DNA of 64,000 nucleotides, from NCBI RefSeq assembly GCF_030818015.1, contig NZ_JAUSZX010000001.1, forward strand, positions 2,170,001 through 2,234,000. Reading direction: 5' to 3'. A program made the translations under genes and the position numbers. A model generated the notes under the pieces. The model was not told the origin of the DNA. It made no database searches and worked only from the letters and a program-made list of their open reading frames with translations. This DNA comes from Arthrobacter globiformis (GTDB lineage Bacteria > Actinomycetota > Actinomycetes > Actinomycetales > Micrococcaceae). Positions 51,661 through 60,410 of the stretch are shown one piece after another. The stretch's first letter is position 1, and each line of letters begins with the position of its first letter.

Positions 51661-52880
51661 CAGACCAACGCCTCCTTGGCTGCGAGTTCCGCGTCGTGAC
51701 CGTAGAGCCAACCGTTGCTGACCAGGGGGTCGCCCTGGGCCAAGGTGTCGTCGCGCTCTCGCTGGTCGGGGCCGTCGGGCAGATGGTTTATGTGTTTTCG
51801 GGCGCGGCTGAGCTGCTGGATCTTCGTAGTCCGGCTGATACGGACCTTTTCATAGGTCCGCAGGGCGCGGGCCGGGTCCTCCGGGTCATCGGCCAAGCAT
51901 TGTGCTAGGGCGGCTCCGTCTTCGATGGCCTGGGCGGCGCCCTGGGCGAAGAAAGGGAACATGGGATGGGCTGCGTCGCCGAGCAGAGTGAGCCGGCCAT
52001 AGGACCATTGCGTCAACGGTTCACGGTCCAGGAGTGCCCAGCGTCCCGGGGTTCCGGCTGCCCGGATCAGTTCCGTGAGCCGGGGATCCCAGCCGTCAAA
52101 TTCGGCGAGCAGTTCATCGACAGTCGATTTCGTGCTCCAGGATTCCGCAGTGAAATCGCCGGCGGGACCGAAAGCCACGATGTTTACGGCGCTGCCGCCA
52201 GAAATGGGATAGTGCACCAGGTGATGGTCCGGGCCGATCCACAAGGTCTGAGCTGCCCGACGTGCGAATTCGGGGGCATCTTCCATGGGCACGATGGCGC
52301 GGTAGGCGCACAGGCCAGAATATTCTGCGGGGCCGGAGCCGGCAATCGCGTTTCTCACCACCGAGTGGACTCCGTCGGCGCCGATGAGGACGTCTGCATC
52401 GGCGGTGCTGCCATCATCAAATGTTAGCCTCGCGCCGTTGTCATGTGGCTGAACTTCCACGCAGCGTTTGCCCAGGCGTAGCCACTCGGACGGGACCGCC
52501 GCTTTAACGGCATCCAGCAAATCTGCGCGGTGGGCCACATAGGTTCGTTCGCCGTAGAGTTCCTCGCACCTGCCCGTGAGCTGCTCGGACGACAGGACTG
52601 CGCCGTCCTCCCAGCGGCGGAATTCCCATCCGACATCCAGGGGCACGGCCTTTTCCAGGAACGCATTGATATGGCCGAGGCGGCGGATCAGGCGTACGGC
52701 GTTGGGGGAGACAACCAGGCCAGCTCCAACGGCGCCCAACTCGGGGGCCTGCTCGTAAACGGTCGCGGTAAGACCGGCACGGTGCAGGAAGCCTGCTGCT
52801 GCCAGCCCGCCGATCCCGCCGCCCAGGATGACGATGCGCGGACCTTGCGGCTCCGCTGTCCTGTTCGTTTCGTAAGTCAT
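51660..52880 (-). CDS. FAD-dependent aromatic monooxygenase (salicylate hydroxylase-like)
   Basis: A 406-residue class A flavoprotein hydroxylase. Motifs are the N-terminal IVILGGGIGGLAAAGFL, the DG motif VLIGADGVHSVVR and the GD motif LTLLGDAAHPMFPFFAQGAA. It uses NAD(P)H and oxygen. In an operon with hydroxyquinol dioxygenase and maleylacetate reductase, it most likely forms hydroxyquinol by hydroxylating a resorcinol-type ring or by oxidative decarboxylation of a dihydroxybenzoate. GAAAGGC precedes the ATG. The exact aromatic substrate cannot be read from the sequence. Confidence 0.88.
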   Translation of the reverse strand: MTYETNRTAEPQGPRIVILGGGIGGLAAAGFLHRAGLTATVYEQAPELGAVGAGLVVSPNAVRLIRRLGHINAFLEKAVPLDVGWEFRRWEDGAVLSSEQLTGRCEELYGERTYVAHRADLLDAVKAAVPSEWLRLGKRCVEVQPHDNGARLTFDDGSTADADVLIGADGVHSVVRNAIAGSGPAEYSGLCAYRAIVPMEDAPEFARRAAQTLWIGPDHHLVHYPISGGSAVNIVAFGPAGDFTAESWSTKSTVDELLAEFDGWDPRLTELIRAAGTPGRWALLDREPLTQWSYGRLTLLGDAAHPMFPFFAQGAAQAIEDGAALAQCLADDPEDPARALRTYEKVRISRTTKIQQLSRARKHINHLPDGPDQRERDDTLAQGDPLVSNGWLYGHDAELAAKEALV

Positions 52881-52975
52881 GTTTATGCCTTTCGGGAAAG
52901 AGTGTCACATCGCCGACACTCGGTGCTGTGGGGTTGGATCCATAGTCCGTTCCCCTTTCCCGCATGGGAGGATAA

Positions 52976-52992
52976 TGTTCACTGAACGAACA
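52976..52992. promoter_or_regulatory. IclR-type operator between the hydroxyquinol operon and its regulator
   Basis: TGTTC-N7-GAACA with the inner pair GTTC-ACT-GAAC. It is 96 bp before the monooxygenase start and 38 bp before the iclR start. Similar sites lie at 54042 (before the permease) and 35368. Confidence 0.65.
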
Positions 52993-53029
52993 ACTGGTTC
53001 GTGGATTGCCAAACCCGACAGGAGGTCGG

Positions 53030-53803
53030 ATGCCGCTTAATACCGAACCTGGGCGCAGCGTGGCCTCCCGCCTCAGCGCCCTACTCTTTGCCTTCAAGGC
53101 CGGCGGCGGCAGCCTGACGCTCGCCGATCTCACCCGCCGCACTGGCATGCCCCATCCCACCGTGCGGCGACTGGCACTGGAGTTACTCTCCGAAGGCCTA
53201 CTGGAGCGTACCGACGACGGTAAGTACGTCATCGGGATCCGGGTCTGGGAACTGGGCACACTTGCCCCCCGAAGTCTCCCCCTCCGCACAGTCGCCTTGC
53301 CGTTCATGGAGGATCTTCACGCTGCCTTGCGGCAACACGTCCAACTGGCGGTGCTCGACGGCCTGGAAGCTGTAGTCATCGAGCGGATGTCCGCATCCAA
53401 GGCACTCGGGCTGGTTTCCCAGGTAGGGGGTCGCCTGCCGCTGCACAGTTCCGGCGTAGGGAAAGTCCTACTGGCGCACGGCGGTGAGAGCCTGTTTCAG
53501 CAAGTCACCTCGGCGGGCTTAAAGGCCTACACGCCCACTACAATCACCGACCCCGAGAAGCTTCGAACTGACTTGGGCGAATACAGGCGGACAGGATTTG
53601 CACTGGTGAACCAGGAGACGAGTCCGGACGCACAATCCGTGGCAACGGCCATCTTTGGCACCTCCGGAGAGTGCGTTGCTGCGCTCTCGGTTGTTGTGGC
53701 AGCCGGAACAGTGAACCTGAACTCCGTTGTGCCCGCAGTAGTGGCGGCCGGCAGAGGAATCTCCCGCGGACTCGGAGCTGCAATGTCCCGACGCACCCCC
53801 TAG
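53030..53803 (+). CDS. IclR-family regulator of the hydroxyquinol genes
   Basis: A 257-residue IclR regulator. The winged helix is LTLADLTRRTGMPHPTVRRL with ELLSEGLLERTDDGKYVIG, and the effector domain has GRLPLHSSGVGKVLLAHG. ACAGGAGG is 4 nt before the ATG at 53030; the longer frame from 53006 starts inside that site. It is divergent from the monooxygenase operon, and its probable operator is repeated before the permease at 54204, so it likely controls uptake and degradation together. Confidence 0.9.
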   Translation: MPLNTEPGRSVASRLSALLFAFKAGGGSLTLADLTRRTGMPHPTVRRLALELLSEGLLERTDDGKYVIGIRVWELGTLAPRSLPLRTVALPFMEDLHAALRQHVQLAVLDGLEAVVIERMSASKALGLVSQVGGRLPLHSSGVGKVLLAHGGESLFQQVTSAGLKAYTPTTITDPEKLRTDLGEYRRTGFALVNQETSPDAQSVATAIFGTSGECVAALSVVVAAGTVNLNSVVPAVVAAGRGISRGLGAAMSRRTP

Positions 53804-54203
53804 TAAGACCTTCAGACGCGGGAGCGGCGAAGCCGAAGCCGCACCCGGTCGCTCGCCGCGTTCCCAGGCCAATATGTGATCGCGGTCGATACAAAATGGT
53901 GGCAGGACTAGCCCTTTCAGCCGCGTGGCCGTTTTCCCGGCGCGGGATCAGAACATGCTGTGCGCGCGGCAACTCAGGTGCAGCCCAGGGAACCAGGATT
54001 CTCCTCTGGGACCAGTAAGGGACCTGCAGTTCAAAGAAAATTGTTCGATCAATGAACATGTGCACTTCGCTTGTGAAATATGGCAGCACGCTGGACGGAC
54101 CCATCGCTTGCACCGCCGCGATCGAGGAGATCACAGGTTGCACGCTGGACGCCCCCGGGTACGGGGCTCCCTTCCATGTCCTATCTCAGTTCTAAGGAAC
54201 CCC
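53804..54203. other. Intergenic region and promoter of the MHS permease
   Basis: It contains the IclR-type site at 54042-54058 and a permease leader of about 145 nt. I see no gene in it. Confidence 0.5.
54042..54058. promoter_or_regulatory. IclR-type operator before the MHS permease
   Basis: On the minus strand it reads TGTTCATTGATCGAACA, matching 52976 (TGTTCACTGAACGAACA) at 15 of 17 positions. It lies 146 bp before the permease ATG. Confidence 0.6.
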
Positions 54204-55568
54204 ATGTCAGCGAAGACATCCCCAGCTCGCGAAGGCCGCACCGGCCCGATGAAGGTTGCCATGGCAAGCTTCATCGGAACCAGCGTCGAATACTACGATT
54301 TCTTTATCTACGGCACAGCAGCAGCATTGGTCTTTCCTAATCTGTTTTTCCCCGACGCCAGCCCGCTCATGGGCACATTGCTCTCCTTCGCCACCTTCGG
54401 CGTCGGATTCCTCGCCCGGCCCCTGGGTGGCATTGTTTTCGGGCACTTCGGTGACCGGGTCGGCCGGAAGAAGATGCTCATCATCTCCCTCGTTGGCATG
54501 GGCGCCGCGACATTCCTGATGGGCCTTCTGCCCGGCTACGCCCAGATCGGGATGGCCGCGCCAATTCTGCTGACCGTCCTGCGCATTTTCCAGGGCTTCA
54601 TGGTCGGCGGTGAATGGGGCGGAGCCACGCTCATGGCCGTCGAACACGCGCCCAAGGGTAAAAAGGGCTTTTACGGAGCATTCCCCCAGATGGGCGCCCC
54701 CGCCGGCACCAGCCTCGCCACCATCGCCTTCCTCGGAGCCACCCAGCTCCCCGGTGACCAATTCATCACATGGGGCTGGCGGCTCCCCTTCCTCGTTAGC
54801 GCCGTCCTGGTCATTGTCGGACTGGTTATCCGACTTGCCATCGCTGAAAGCCCGGCCTTCGCAGCCGCCCGCGAGAAGCAGGAACTCGTCAAACTCCCCA
54901 TCAAGGAAGCCTTCCGCCGCCACCCCAAGGAGATCTTCCTCGTCGCCGGGACCTACCTCAGCCAGGGCGTCTTCGCCTACATCACCATGTCCTACCTGGT
55001 GAACTACTCAACCTCCATCGTGAAAATCGACCGAACGACCGTCTTGCTCGGAATCTTCGTCGCCGGACTAGTGGCCGTCATCCTCTTGCCGGTCTTCGGC
55101 GCCCTCTCCGACACGTACGGTCGCAAAACGATGTACCTCACCGGCGCGGTGGCCATGGGCGTACTCATCGGACCGGCCTTCATGCTCATCAATACCGGTG
55201 TCGCCGCCAACTTCATCCTGGCCGTGGTGCTGATCTTCGGTATCGCGATGTCGCCCGCCTCAGGTGTAACCGGCTCTTTGTTTTCCATGGTCTTTTCCAG
55301 GGAGGTTCGCTACACAGGAGCCTCGGTCGGATACACCATCTCCCAGATCTGCGGATCCGCATTCGCCCCAACAATTGCAACTGCCCTGTTCGCAGCCACC
55401 CAGTCCAGCGACTCGATCGTTATCTACCTCCTTATCGTCTCGGCCATCTCCATCATCTCCGTGGCACTGCTGCCCGGCGGCTGGGGACGAAAAGAAGCAG
55501 CACGGCAGAACGGCGAGCATCCGGACACCAAGCGGACCGCGGAACACAGCGTGGGCGCGGAGGCCTGA
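54204..55568 (+). CDS. MHS-family MFS permease (aromatic or dicarboxylic acid uptake)
   Basis: A 454-residue metabolite:H+ symporter. The family start GTSVEYYDFFIYGTAAALVF, the loop GHFGDRVGRKKMLI and the R-x-FQG-x2-VGGEWGGA block are all present, with 12 predicted helices and a charged 30-residue tail. AAGGAACCCC precedes the ATG. It is downstream of an IclR-type operator shared with the hydroxyquinol operon, so it probably imports that pathway's substrate. Confidence 0.88.
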   Translation: MSAKTSPAREGRTGPMKVAMASFIGTSVEYYDFFIYGTAAALVFPNLFFPDASPLMGTLLSFATFGVGFLARPLGGIVFGHFGDRVGRKKMLIISLVGMGAATFLMGLLPGYAQIGMAAPILLTVLRIFQGFMVGGEWGGATLMAVEHAPKGKKGFYGAFPQMGAPAGTSLATIAFLGATQLPGDQFITWGWRLPFLVSAVLVIVGLVIRLAIAESPAFAAAREKQELVKLPIKEAFRRHPKEIFLVAGTYLSQGVFAYITMSYLVNYSTSIVKIDRTTVLLGIFVAGLVAVILLPVFGALSDTYGRKTMYLTGAVAMGVLIGPAFMLINTGVAANFILAVVLIFGIAMSPASGVTGSLFSMVFSREVRYTGASVGYTISQICGSAFAPTIATALFAATQSSDSIVIYLLIVSAISIISVALLPGGWGRKEAARQNGEHPDTKRTAEHSVGAEA

Positions 55569-55575
55569 CAGGACC

Positions 55576-55605
55576 GCAGGACGGGCGGCCTCCCGTCCGT
55601 CCTGC
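55576..55605 (+). terminator. Hairpin after the MHS permease gene
   Basis: Arms of 13 bp (55576-55588 and 55593-55605) with one mismatch and a 4-nt loop, beginning 8 bp after the stop codon. Confidence 0.6.
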
Positions 55606-55858
55606 CAATCCGCGGCTGGGCCGTTCGCGCCCGGCATGCGGCACGAGAAATGAACAGGCAGGAAATTGCCTTATCAAAGGCCTACGGGGGCGCACCAGAT
55701 CCAAGGAGAGGTCCCTACAGTTCCGCACCCACAACCCGCCTGAGGCTCTGGCCCAAGCTTTCAGACCACGTGCCTCATCGGTGCCTTGCCATGAACAAAG
55801 GCCTGGACACCAGTGTCGCGGACGCGAAAATACCCCTTCCAGCGGCCAATTCTTGAAA
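55606..55858. other. Spacer before duplicated block copy 2
   Basis: No supported gene; one 68-codon frame (55650-55856) has no binding site or family features. Confidence 0.4.
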
Positions 55859-56191
55859 GCCGATAATGGGCCTTTCGTCAAGCTATTGTCCGCGGCGGGG
55901 GAGCGGCCGGGGGAGAGGTCACCTTCTTTCCCGTAAGGCGGTGAGGCCTGGAGGGGCGGGGTGTGTGGAAGAATCCGCGGCTGGGATCGCGGTTGGACAG
56001 GACTGGATCCCAGAGGCGCGCGTGGAGCGGTCGACTACGCCGTGGGCAGTGGGGCAGACCGCTTCATCCAGGTTCCGCTTTTTGACTAATCTGTTGCCCG
56101 TACCGGTACTGGCACATAGGCTCAGCATGTGAGTGGCGGGGACGGCAATCCGACAAGTGGATCCGGCCCGCGACCCGTGAAGGAAAAAAGC

Positions 56192-56395
56192 ATGGCAACA
56201 GGTACGGTCAAGTGGTTCAACGCCGAAAAGGGCTTCGGTTTCATCGCCCCCGACGACGGAAGCGCTGACGTGTTCGCACACTTTTCAGCAATCGCATCCA
56301 GCGGTTACCGCTCCCTGGACGAGAACCAGAAGGTGCAGTTCGACGTCACCCAGGGCCCTAAGGGTCCGCAGGCGGAGAACATCCAGCCGCTCTAA
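56192..56395 (+). CDS. Cold-shock protein, copy 2
   Basis: A 67-residue cold-shock protein with the same amino-acid sequence as the protein at 32756, including RNP1 KGFGFI and RNP2 VFAHFSAI. The DNA differs at only a few silent positions and the GAAGGAAAAAAGC site is the same. That pattern points to recent duplication, or to conversion between the copies. Confidence 0.95.
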   Translation: MATGTVKWFNAEKGFGFIAPDDGSADVFAHFSAIASSGYRSLDENQKVQFDVTQGPKGPQAENIQPL

Positions 56396-56406
56396 GTGGT
56401 TCTCAG

Positions 56407-56445
56407 GAAGCTGGCCGGCGGCAAACCGGCCGGCTTCTCTGTTTT
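56407..56445 (+). terminator. Terminator of csp copy 2
   Basis: Stem GAAGCTGGCCGG (56407-56418) with 56426-56437, one G-U type change against copy 1, followed by TCTGTTTT. Confidence 0.82.
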
Positions 56446-57084
56446 CATCCGGCCCGATTGCCGCACGCATAGCGGCACGACCACAACGGAGGCCCGCCAG
56501 CCAAACGGCAACCGTTCTGAATGTCCAACAATTCCATAACAGCAGCGGCGGGTCTGGGCAGCCATAGCCGACGCATCCAGAAACATTGTCGCCCCTACTT
56601 CGTGAGTTCGGACTCCTTGCCTGCCTCGGCGGAACAGCACAGGACAGCAAAATGCTCTCTATCAGGTTCAGTAACCGCTTCGAGCCCTTCAACGGCTCAC
56701 ACGTTTCGGCCTTCGTGCACGGCCCGGAGCCCCTACTCCCGAGTGATTTCGGAACGCCGATAGTGAAGATTCCGTCGTGCTGGAAGGCGCGGGGCTGTTC
56801 CGTGCTAAATAGAGCGGAGTCTTGGTCATGCTCTCTTCTCCTGTCTGCGCCCATGAGATGGTCGAAGGGAGGTCGCAACGCTATGACGTTCAATGAATCC
56901 GAGTCCCCGGCTTGCTCAGTACATCACTGCTCGGCCCATTTCGTGAGTCGGATTCCGGCTGAGCCTGGGAACGTCGTCTCGTCTCAGTTGGCCTGCGCGG
57001 CAGCTGGTGGTGGAGAGGGATTCCCAGCGCCGCAAAAGGATCGTCAAGCTCGGATGGGTTGGGGCTCAAAGTGCTCACAAAAGA

Positions 57085-57107
57085 GGGTGTGGACAGTGTC
57101 CACACCC
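57085..57107. repeat. 23-bp perfect palindrome, copy 2
   Basis: Identical to 33639-33661: GGGTGTGGACA and its exact complement around G, 89 bp before the tRNA fragment. Confidence 0.6.
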
Positions 57108-57196
57108 TGGGCTTCGGATTCGGTTGTACCGGCGTCGGACTGGCTTGGATTGCAGATGTTTTCGGGGGAGGGGCGGATTTGCGGGGGAAGAGGCCC

Positions 57197-57219
57197 GGTT
57201 CGAGTCCCACCTCGGGCAC
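57197..57219 (+). other. Leucine-tRNA 3'-end fragment (att-like), copy 2
   Basis: Identical 23 bp to 33750-33772 (GGTTCGAGTCCCACC then TCGGGCAC). The bases just before it differ between the copies, so the tRNA-like part is conserved more strictly than its surroundings. Confidence 0.6.
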
Positions 57220-57277
57220 GTGTTTTCCCTGTTCAGAGGCTTTTTAGCCTCTGACTGTGGACAATTTGTTCACTTGT

Positions 57278-57298
57278 GGGCCCCTTCGGGGGCCTTTT
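57278..57298 (+). terminator. Terminator downstream of the tRNA fragment, copy 2
   Basis: GGCCCC-TTCG-GGGGCC stem with TTTTT, matching 33831-33851. Confidence 0.85.
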
Positions 57299-57700
57299 TC
57301 ATTGGTGGCCGGTGCTGTGGCCCGGGACCTCCTTGCCTAGCTGGAGCGACGGTTTGTCGTTCGATACCAGTTCATGGGCGTTCATGGCTCGGCCAACATG
57401 ACTTGAGAAGAATTCCGGTTGGGATTCTTTTCTGGGTCGTTGGCTGTCCACTGGATTCTCCTTCGCGGCTGGTTTTGGCTGATCTGCTTCTTCATGGTGG
57501 GTCCGGGGGAGTGCGACACGATTTGTGCCGTGTTGTTTGGGGATCGGTTCTCCCGGACGGCCGCGGGCTGTCCGATACGACCCGACGGCCAGCGAATGTT
57601 GCCTTACGCTGTAGCCCATGATGCTCACCCCTCTTCTTTCCTGGATCCAGGGATTTTTCCGTTCATAGCTGTTCATGCTTGCCGTCGGCGCCGAGTGCAT
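57299..57700 (-). CDS. Conserved frame of unknown function, copy 2 (doubtful)
   Basis: A 133-codon frame starting MHSAPTASMNSYERKNPWIQ, parallel to 33851-34252. It differs by scattered substitutions plus a compensated pair of indels in the middle. No binding site or domain is recognised; coding is unproven. Confidence 0.28.
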   Translation of the reverse strand: MHSAPTASMNSYERKNPWIQERRGVSIMGYSVRQHSLAVGSYRTARGRPGEPIPKQHGTNRVALPRTHHEEADQPKPAAKENPVDSQRPRKESQPEFFSSHVGRAMNAHELVSNDKPSLQLGKEVPGHSTGHQ

Positions 57701-57861
57701 GACGTAGTGGACTTTTCCCGACTCTCCTGAACTGGGGGGAGCCGCTGTTCGGCTGGTCTTTCATTCCTGTTCATGGCCAGCTTGCTGAATGGCTGCATGA
57801 CCGAATGAGGAGACGCCGAACCCAACTGGCCATGAGCTGTGACGGCAGTAGGCTCGGTCCC

Positions 57862-58400
57862 ATGAGGTCCGAACCTACGATCCTGCTCACCGTGGGGCAC
57901 GGTGCCTCCGACGAGGAGGACTTCCGGAACTTGCTGGAGGCAGCGGAGGTTGCTTCCGTCGTCGATGTGCGGATCGGGCCGGGCAGCCGGAAGCATCCAC
58001 ACTTTGGCAAAGATCGGTTGGAAGAATGGCTGCCAGCGGCGGGGATCGCCTACCGCTGGGAGCAGCGGCTGGGCGGCTTCCGTAAGCTACCGCCGGATTC
58101 GCCCGACACTGCCCTGCGCAATGAGTCCTTCGGGCCTACGCGGCCTACATGCGCACACCGGGCTTTGCCGCTGCGCTGGCCGAGGTGCTGGCGGAAGCAG
58201 CAGAACGGCGGACGGCCATCATGTGCAGCGAAACGGTTTGGTGGCGCTGTCACCGGCGGCTAATCGCTGACCACGCGCTGCTGCTCGACGGAGCGAAACC
58301 CGTGCACCTGATGCCGGCCGGCCGAATGTCGACCCATCAGCCGACCGGCGGCGTGCGGGCTGCGGGGGACCTGCTCATCTATGACGTTGTTACCTGCTGA
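57862..58400 (+). pseudogene. DUF488-family gene with one frameshift, copy 2
   Basis: From the ATG at 57862 the protein reads TILLTVGHGASDEEDFRNLL, then SRKHPHFGKDRLEEWLPAAG and RWEQRLGGFRKLP, all typical of DUF488. A single missing base near 58130 shifts the frame; the continuation is YAAYMRTPGFAAALAEVL, TAIMCSETVWWRCHRRLIAD and the end IYDVVTC. Restoring one base gives a full-length protein of about 180 residues. It is either a fresh pseudogene or a sequencing error. Confidence 0.78.
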
Positions 58401-58705
58401 CCGCCAATCCCGTCGTGAGCACGCAGACAAGCGCCGGCAACAGTGCCCTGTCACGTTGAGACCGAGGACGTTCTCCAGCCGCCGTCAGAATAGAGACGGA
58501 TCGACCCTACTCTGACAGCCCTGCAGGTTCATGCCCGACGTCAGGTTGAGGTGTGCTTGCGTTGACGCCCCTAAGGGGCTTCCTGAAATTTACGGGCCGG
58601 ACACCGGGCGCGAGCTGTTCCCCTTGCCGTCGCTGAAGCGACGGATTGCAGTAGTAGTCAAACTTGTGTTTTTGAAGGCGTACGGCGGCGTTATGCCACA
58701 CCAAT

Positions 58706-60226
58706 TCAGAGGATTGAAAGGGTACGCGTCACCTGTTGGGCAGCTCGTTGGACCATGTGGGCAAGTGCCTGGACGTCGATTTCGGGTAAGCGGAGTCTGG
58801 TAACGGTGGCGGTGATGGATCCTGCGATGGTTCCGTTGATGAAGTAGGGGGCGCTGACGCCGAATGCGTCTGGGATGCGTTCACCCTCGCCGATCGCCCA
58901 TCCACGTTCGCGGATGTCTTCGAGGTCTTTTTCGAGGCTTTGTAGATTGGTTTGCGTGCGTTCGGTCAGAGGTTCGAGCTTAAGCGCCCGGACGTCGTCG
59001 GGGGGACAGTGGGCGAGGATGGCTTTACCGCCTGCGCCGGCGTAAAGGGGGATGGGCACCCCGGAGGCCAGGCCGTAGTGCAAGGGCTTGACCCCGTCTA
59101 CTACCGTGGTCATCACGGCTTCTTTGGAGTGGTGATGGAACTGAATGAGGCCGATGGTTTCACCTGATTCTTCGGCGAGTTTCCGGAGAATTGGACGCGC
59201 AATCTGGGCGGGGTCGATGTCAGGGCCGAGTAGGGCGGCCCAGTGAAACAGACGCGGGCCTGGGTGCAGTGTGCCCTGGTGTTGCAGGGCCAAGCCGGAG
59301 GCCAGAGCGGTCGAAACCAGTCGGTTTGTGGTGGCTATGTTGGCTCCGATGCCGCGAGCGAGATCGTTGCCGGTGGGCAAGCCATCAGGGTTGGCCACCA
59401 GGGCGGTGACGAGGCGGGCGATGCGCTCCACGGCGGTGGATCCTGCCGGGAAAGTGATGGGGTCCAATTTCCGTGGCAACGTGTGCTCCGCACAGGCGGC
59501 TTCAATCGCTTGTGCGGCTTGCCTGGCCATGGGACCGAAGCGGACCAGATCCTCGTCGGGGGTGAGGAAGCGGGGTCGGGTGATCGAGACGGATCCGGTG
59601 AGACCGTGACATTGGAACGACGCTGCGGCGCCCGCGGCCAGGGGGAATTGTTGTCCAACGCTGATCGTGTACCCGGCGCGGGCGTCCTCGGCGAGCAGCC
59701 TTTCCAGTTCGGCACGTTCAGTCACGGTTTCCGGGGTGTGCGCCTCCAGCGGCTCATCTCCCAAGGCATTGATTCCTAACCTGCCAAGTATCGACCGGCC
59801 CGTGGCCCCGGCGTGGAGGGGCAGGACGGTACCGGGCTCCAGAAGATACTTGATGGGTCCAGGCCGCCGGCGGCAAGAGACAACGACGACGCGGGGCCGG
59901 GGTGCGTCGTGAAGAGCGACCAGCACGGTGGCGTCAGACTGCTCTCCAAGGCGTTCCAAAACCGCCCCGGCATGCCGCAGCATCGGGTGGCGATCGTGCA
60001 GTGCTGCCCCCAGCACGTGCAGCCGCGGGCCGACCTGATAATTCCCGCTGCCACTGACAGATGCCAGCCCATGGTCTTCGAAGGACAGCAGGACACGGTT
60101 GACGGTGCTGCGGCTGGCACCAAGGGCCTGCGCTAGTTCACGCACGCCCTTCGCCTCAGCCTGGGTGACCAGGGCATGCAGGACTTCGACGATGCGCTCG
60201 TTCCCTGCCACGGCACTGTCGCTCAC
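58706..60226 (-). CDS. Double-length IclR-type regulator (two tandem IclR modules)
   Basis: A 506-residue protein, twice the usual IclR length. Module 1 has a winged helix (GVRELAQALGASRSTVNRVL) and an effector domain with VLPLHAGATGRSILGRLG. Module 2 begins near residue 267 with another helix-turn-helix (DLARGIGANIATTNRLVSTA) and a second effector domain with PIPLYAGAGGKAILAH. I chose the GTG at 60226 (GGGG 4 nt upstream); longer frames reach 60310. It is divergent from the permease/dehydrogenase/aldolase operon, which it presumably controls. One chain carrying two DNA-binding units may work as a built-in dimer. Confidence 0.88.
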   Translation of the reverse strand: MSDSAVAGNERIVEVLHALVTQAEAKGVRELAQALGASRSTVNRVLLSFEDHGLASVSGSGNYQVGPRLHVLGAALHDRHPMLRHAGAVLERLGEQSDATVLVALHDAPRPRVVVVSCRRRPGPIKYLLEPGTVLPLHAGATGRSILGRLGINALGDEPLEAHTPETVTERAELERLLAEDARAGYTISVGQQFPLAAGAAASFQCHGLTGSVSITRPRFLTPDEDLVRFGPMARQAAQAIEAACAEHTLPRKLDPITFPAGSTAVERIARLVTALVANPDGLPTGNDLARGIGANIATTNRLVSTALASGLALQHQGTLHPGPRLFHWAALLGPDIDPAQIARPILRKLAEESGETIGLIQFHHHSKEAVMTTVVDGVKPLHYGLASGVPIPLYAGAGGKAILAHCPPDDVRALKLEPLTERTQTNLQSLEKDLEDIRERGWAIGEGERIPDAFGVSAPYFINGTIAGSITATVTRLRLPEIDVQALAHMVQRAAQQVTRTLSIL

Positions 60227-60379
60227 TTGACCCCACCAACTCTTGATTCTCCAGCTCCTCCTGGGAACTGCGACTGCTGTCACCACGCTACCGTCAGGCA
60301 CCGCCTGCACGTGCCGCCGAAGACCAAGGCGCCCGCTTGACAGGAGAAATGGCCTACATCACACTTTAACCACATATTA

Positions 60380-60390
60380 GGACACTGTCC
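60380..60390. promoter_or_regulatory. Inverted repeat GGACA-C-TGTCC before the MHS permease gene
   Basis: Perfect 5-bp arms around C, centred 26 bp before the permease ATG, followed by an AT-rich stretch ATTTTTTATA and the AGGAG site. It is a candidate site for the divergent double IclR protein, overlapping the promoter. Confidence 0.45.
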
Positions 60391-60410
60391 CATTTTTTAT
60401 AGGAGCAAAG

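Larger units (their letters stand above)
55859..58551. repeat. 2.5-kb direct repeat, copy 2
   Basis: Same order and orientation as 32438-34940. It is longer mainly because the DUF488 gene keeps about 170 bp that copy 1 has lost. Small differences (single substitutions, 1-4 nt indels) are scattered mostly outside csp. Confidence 0.9.
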
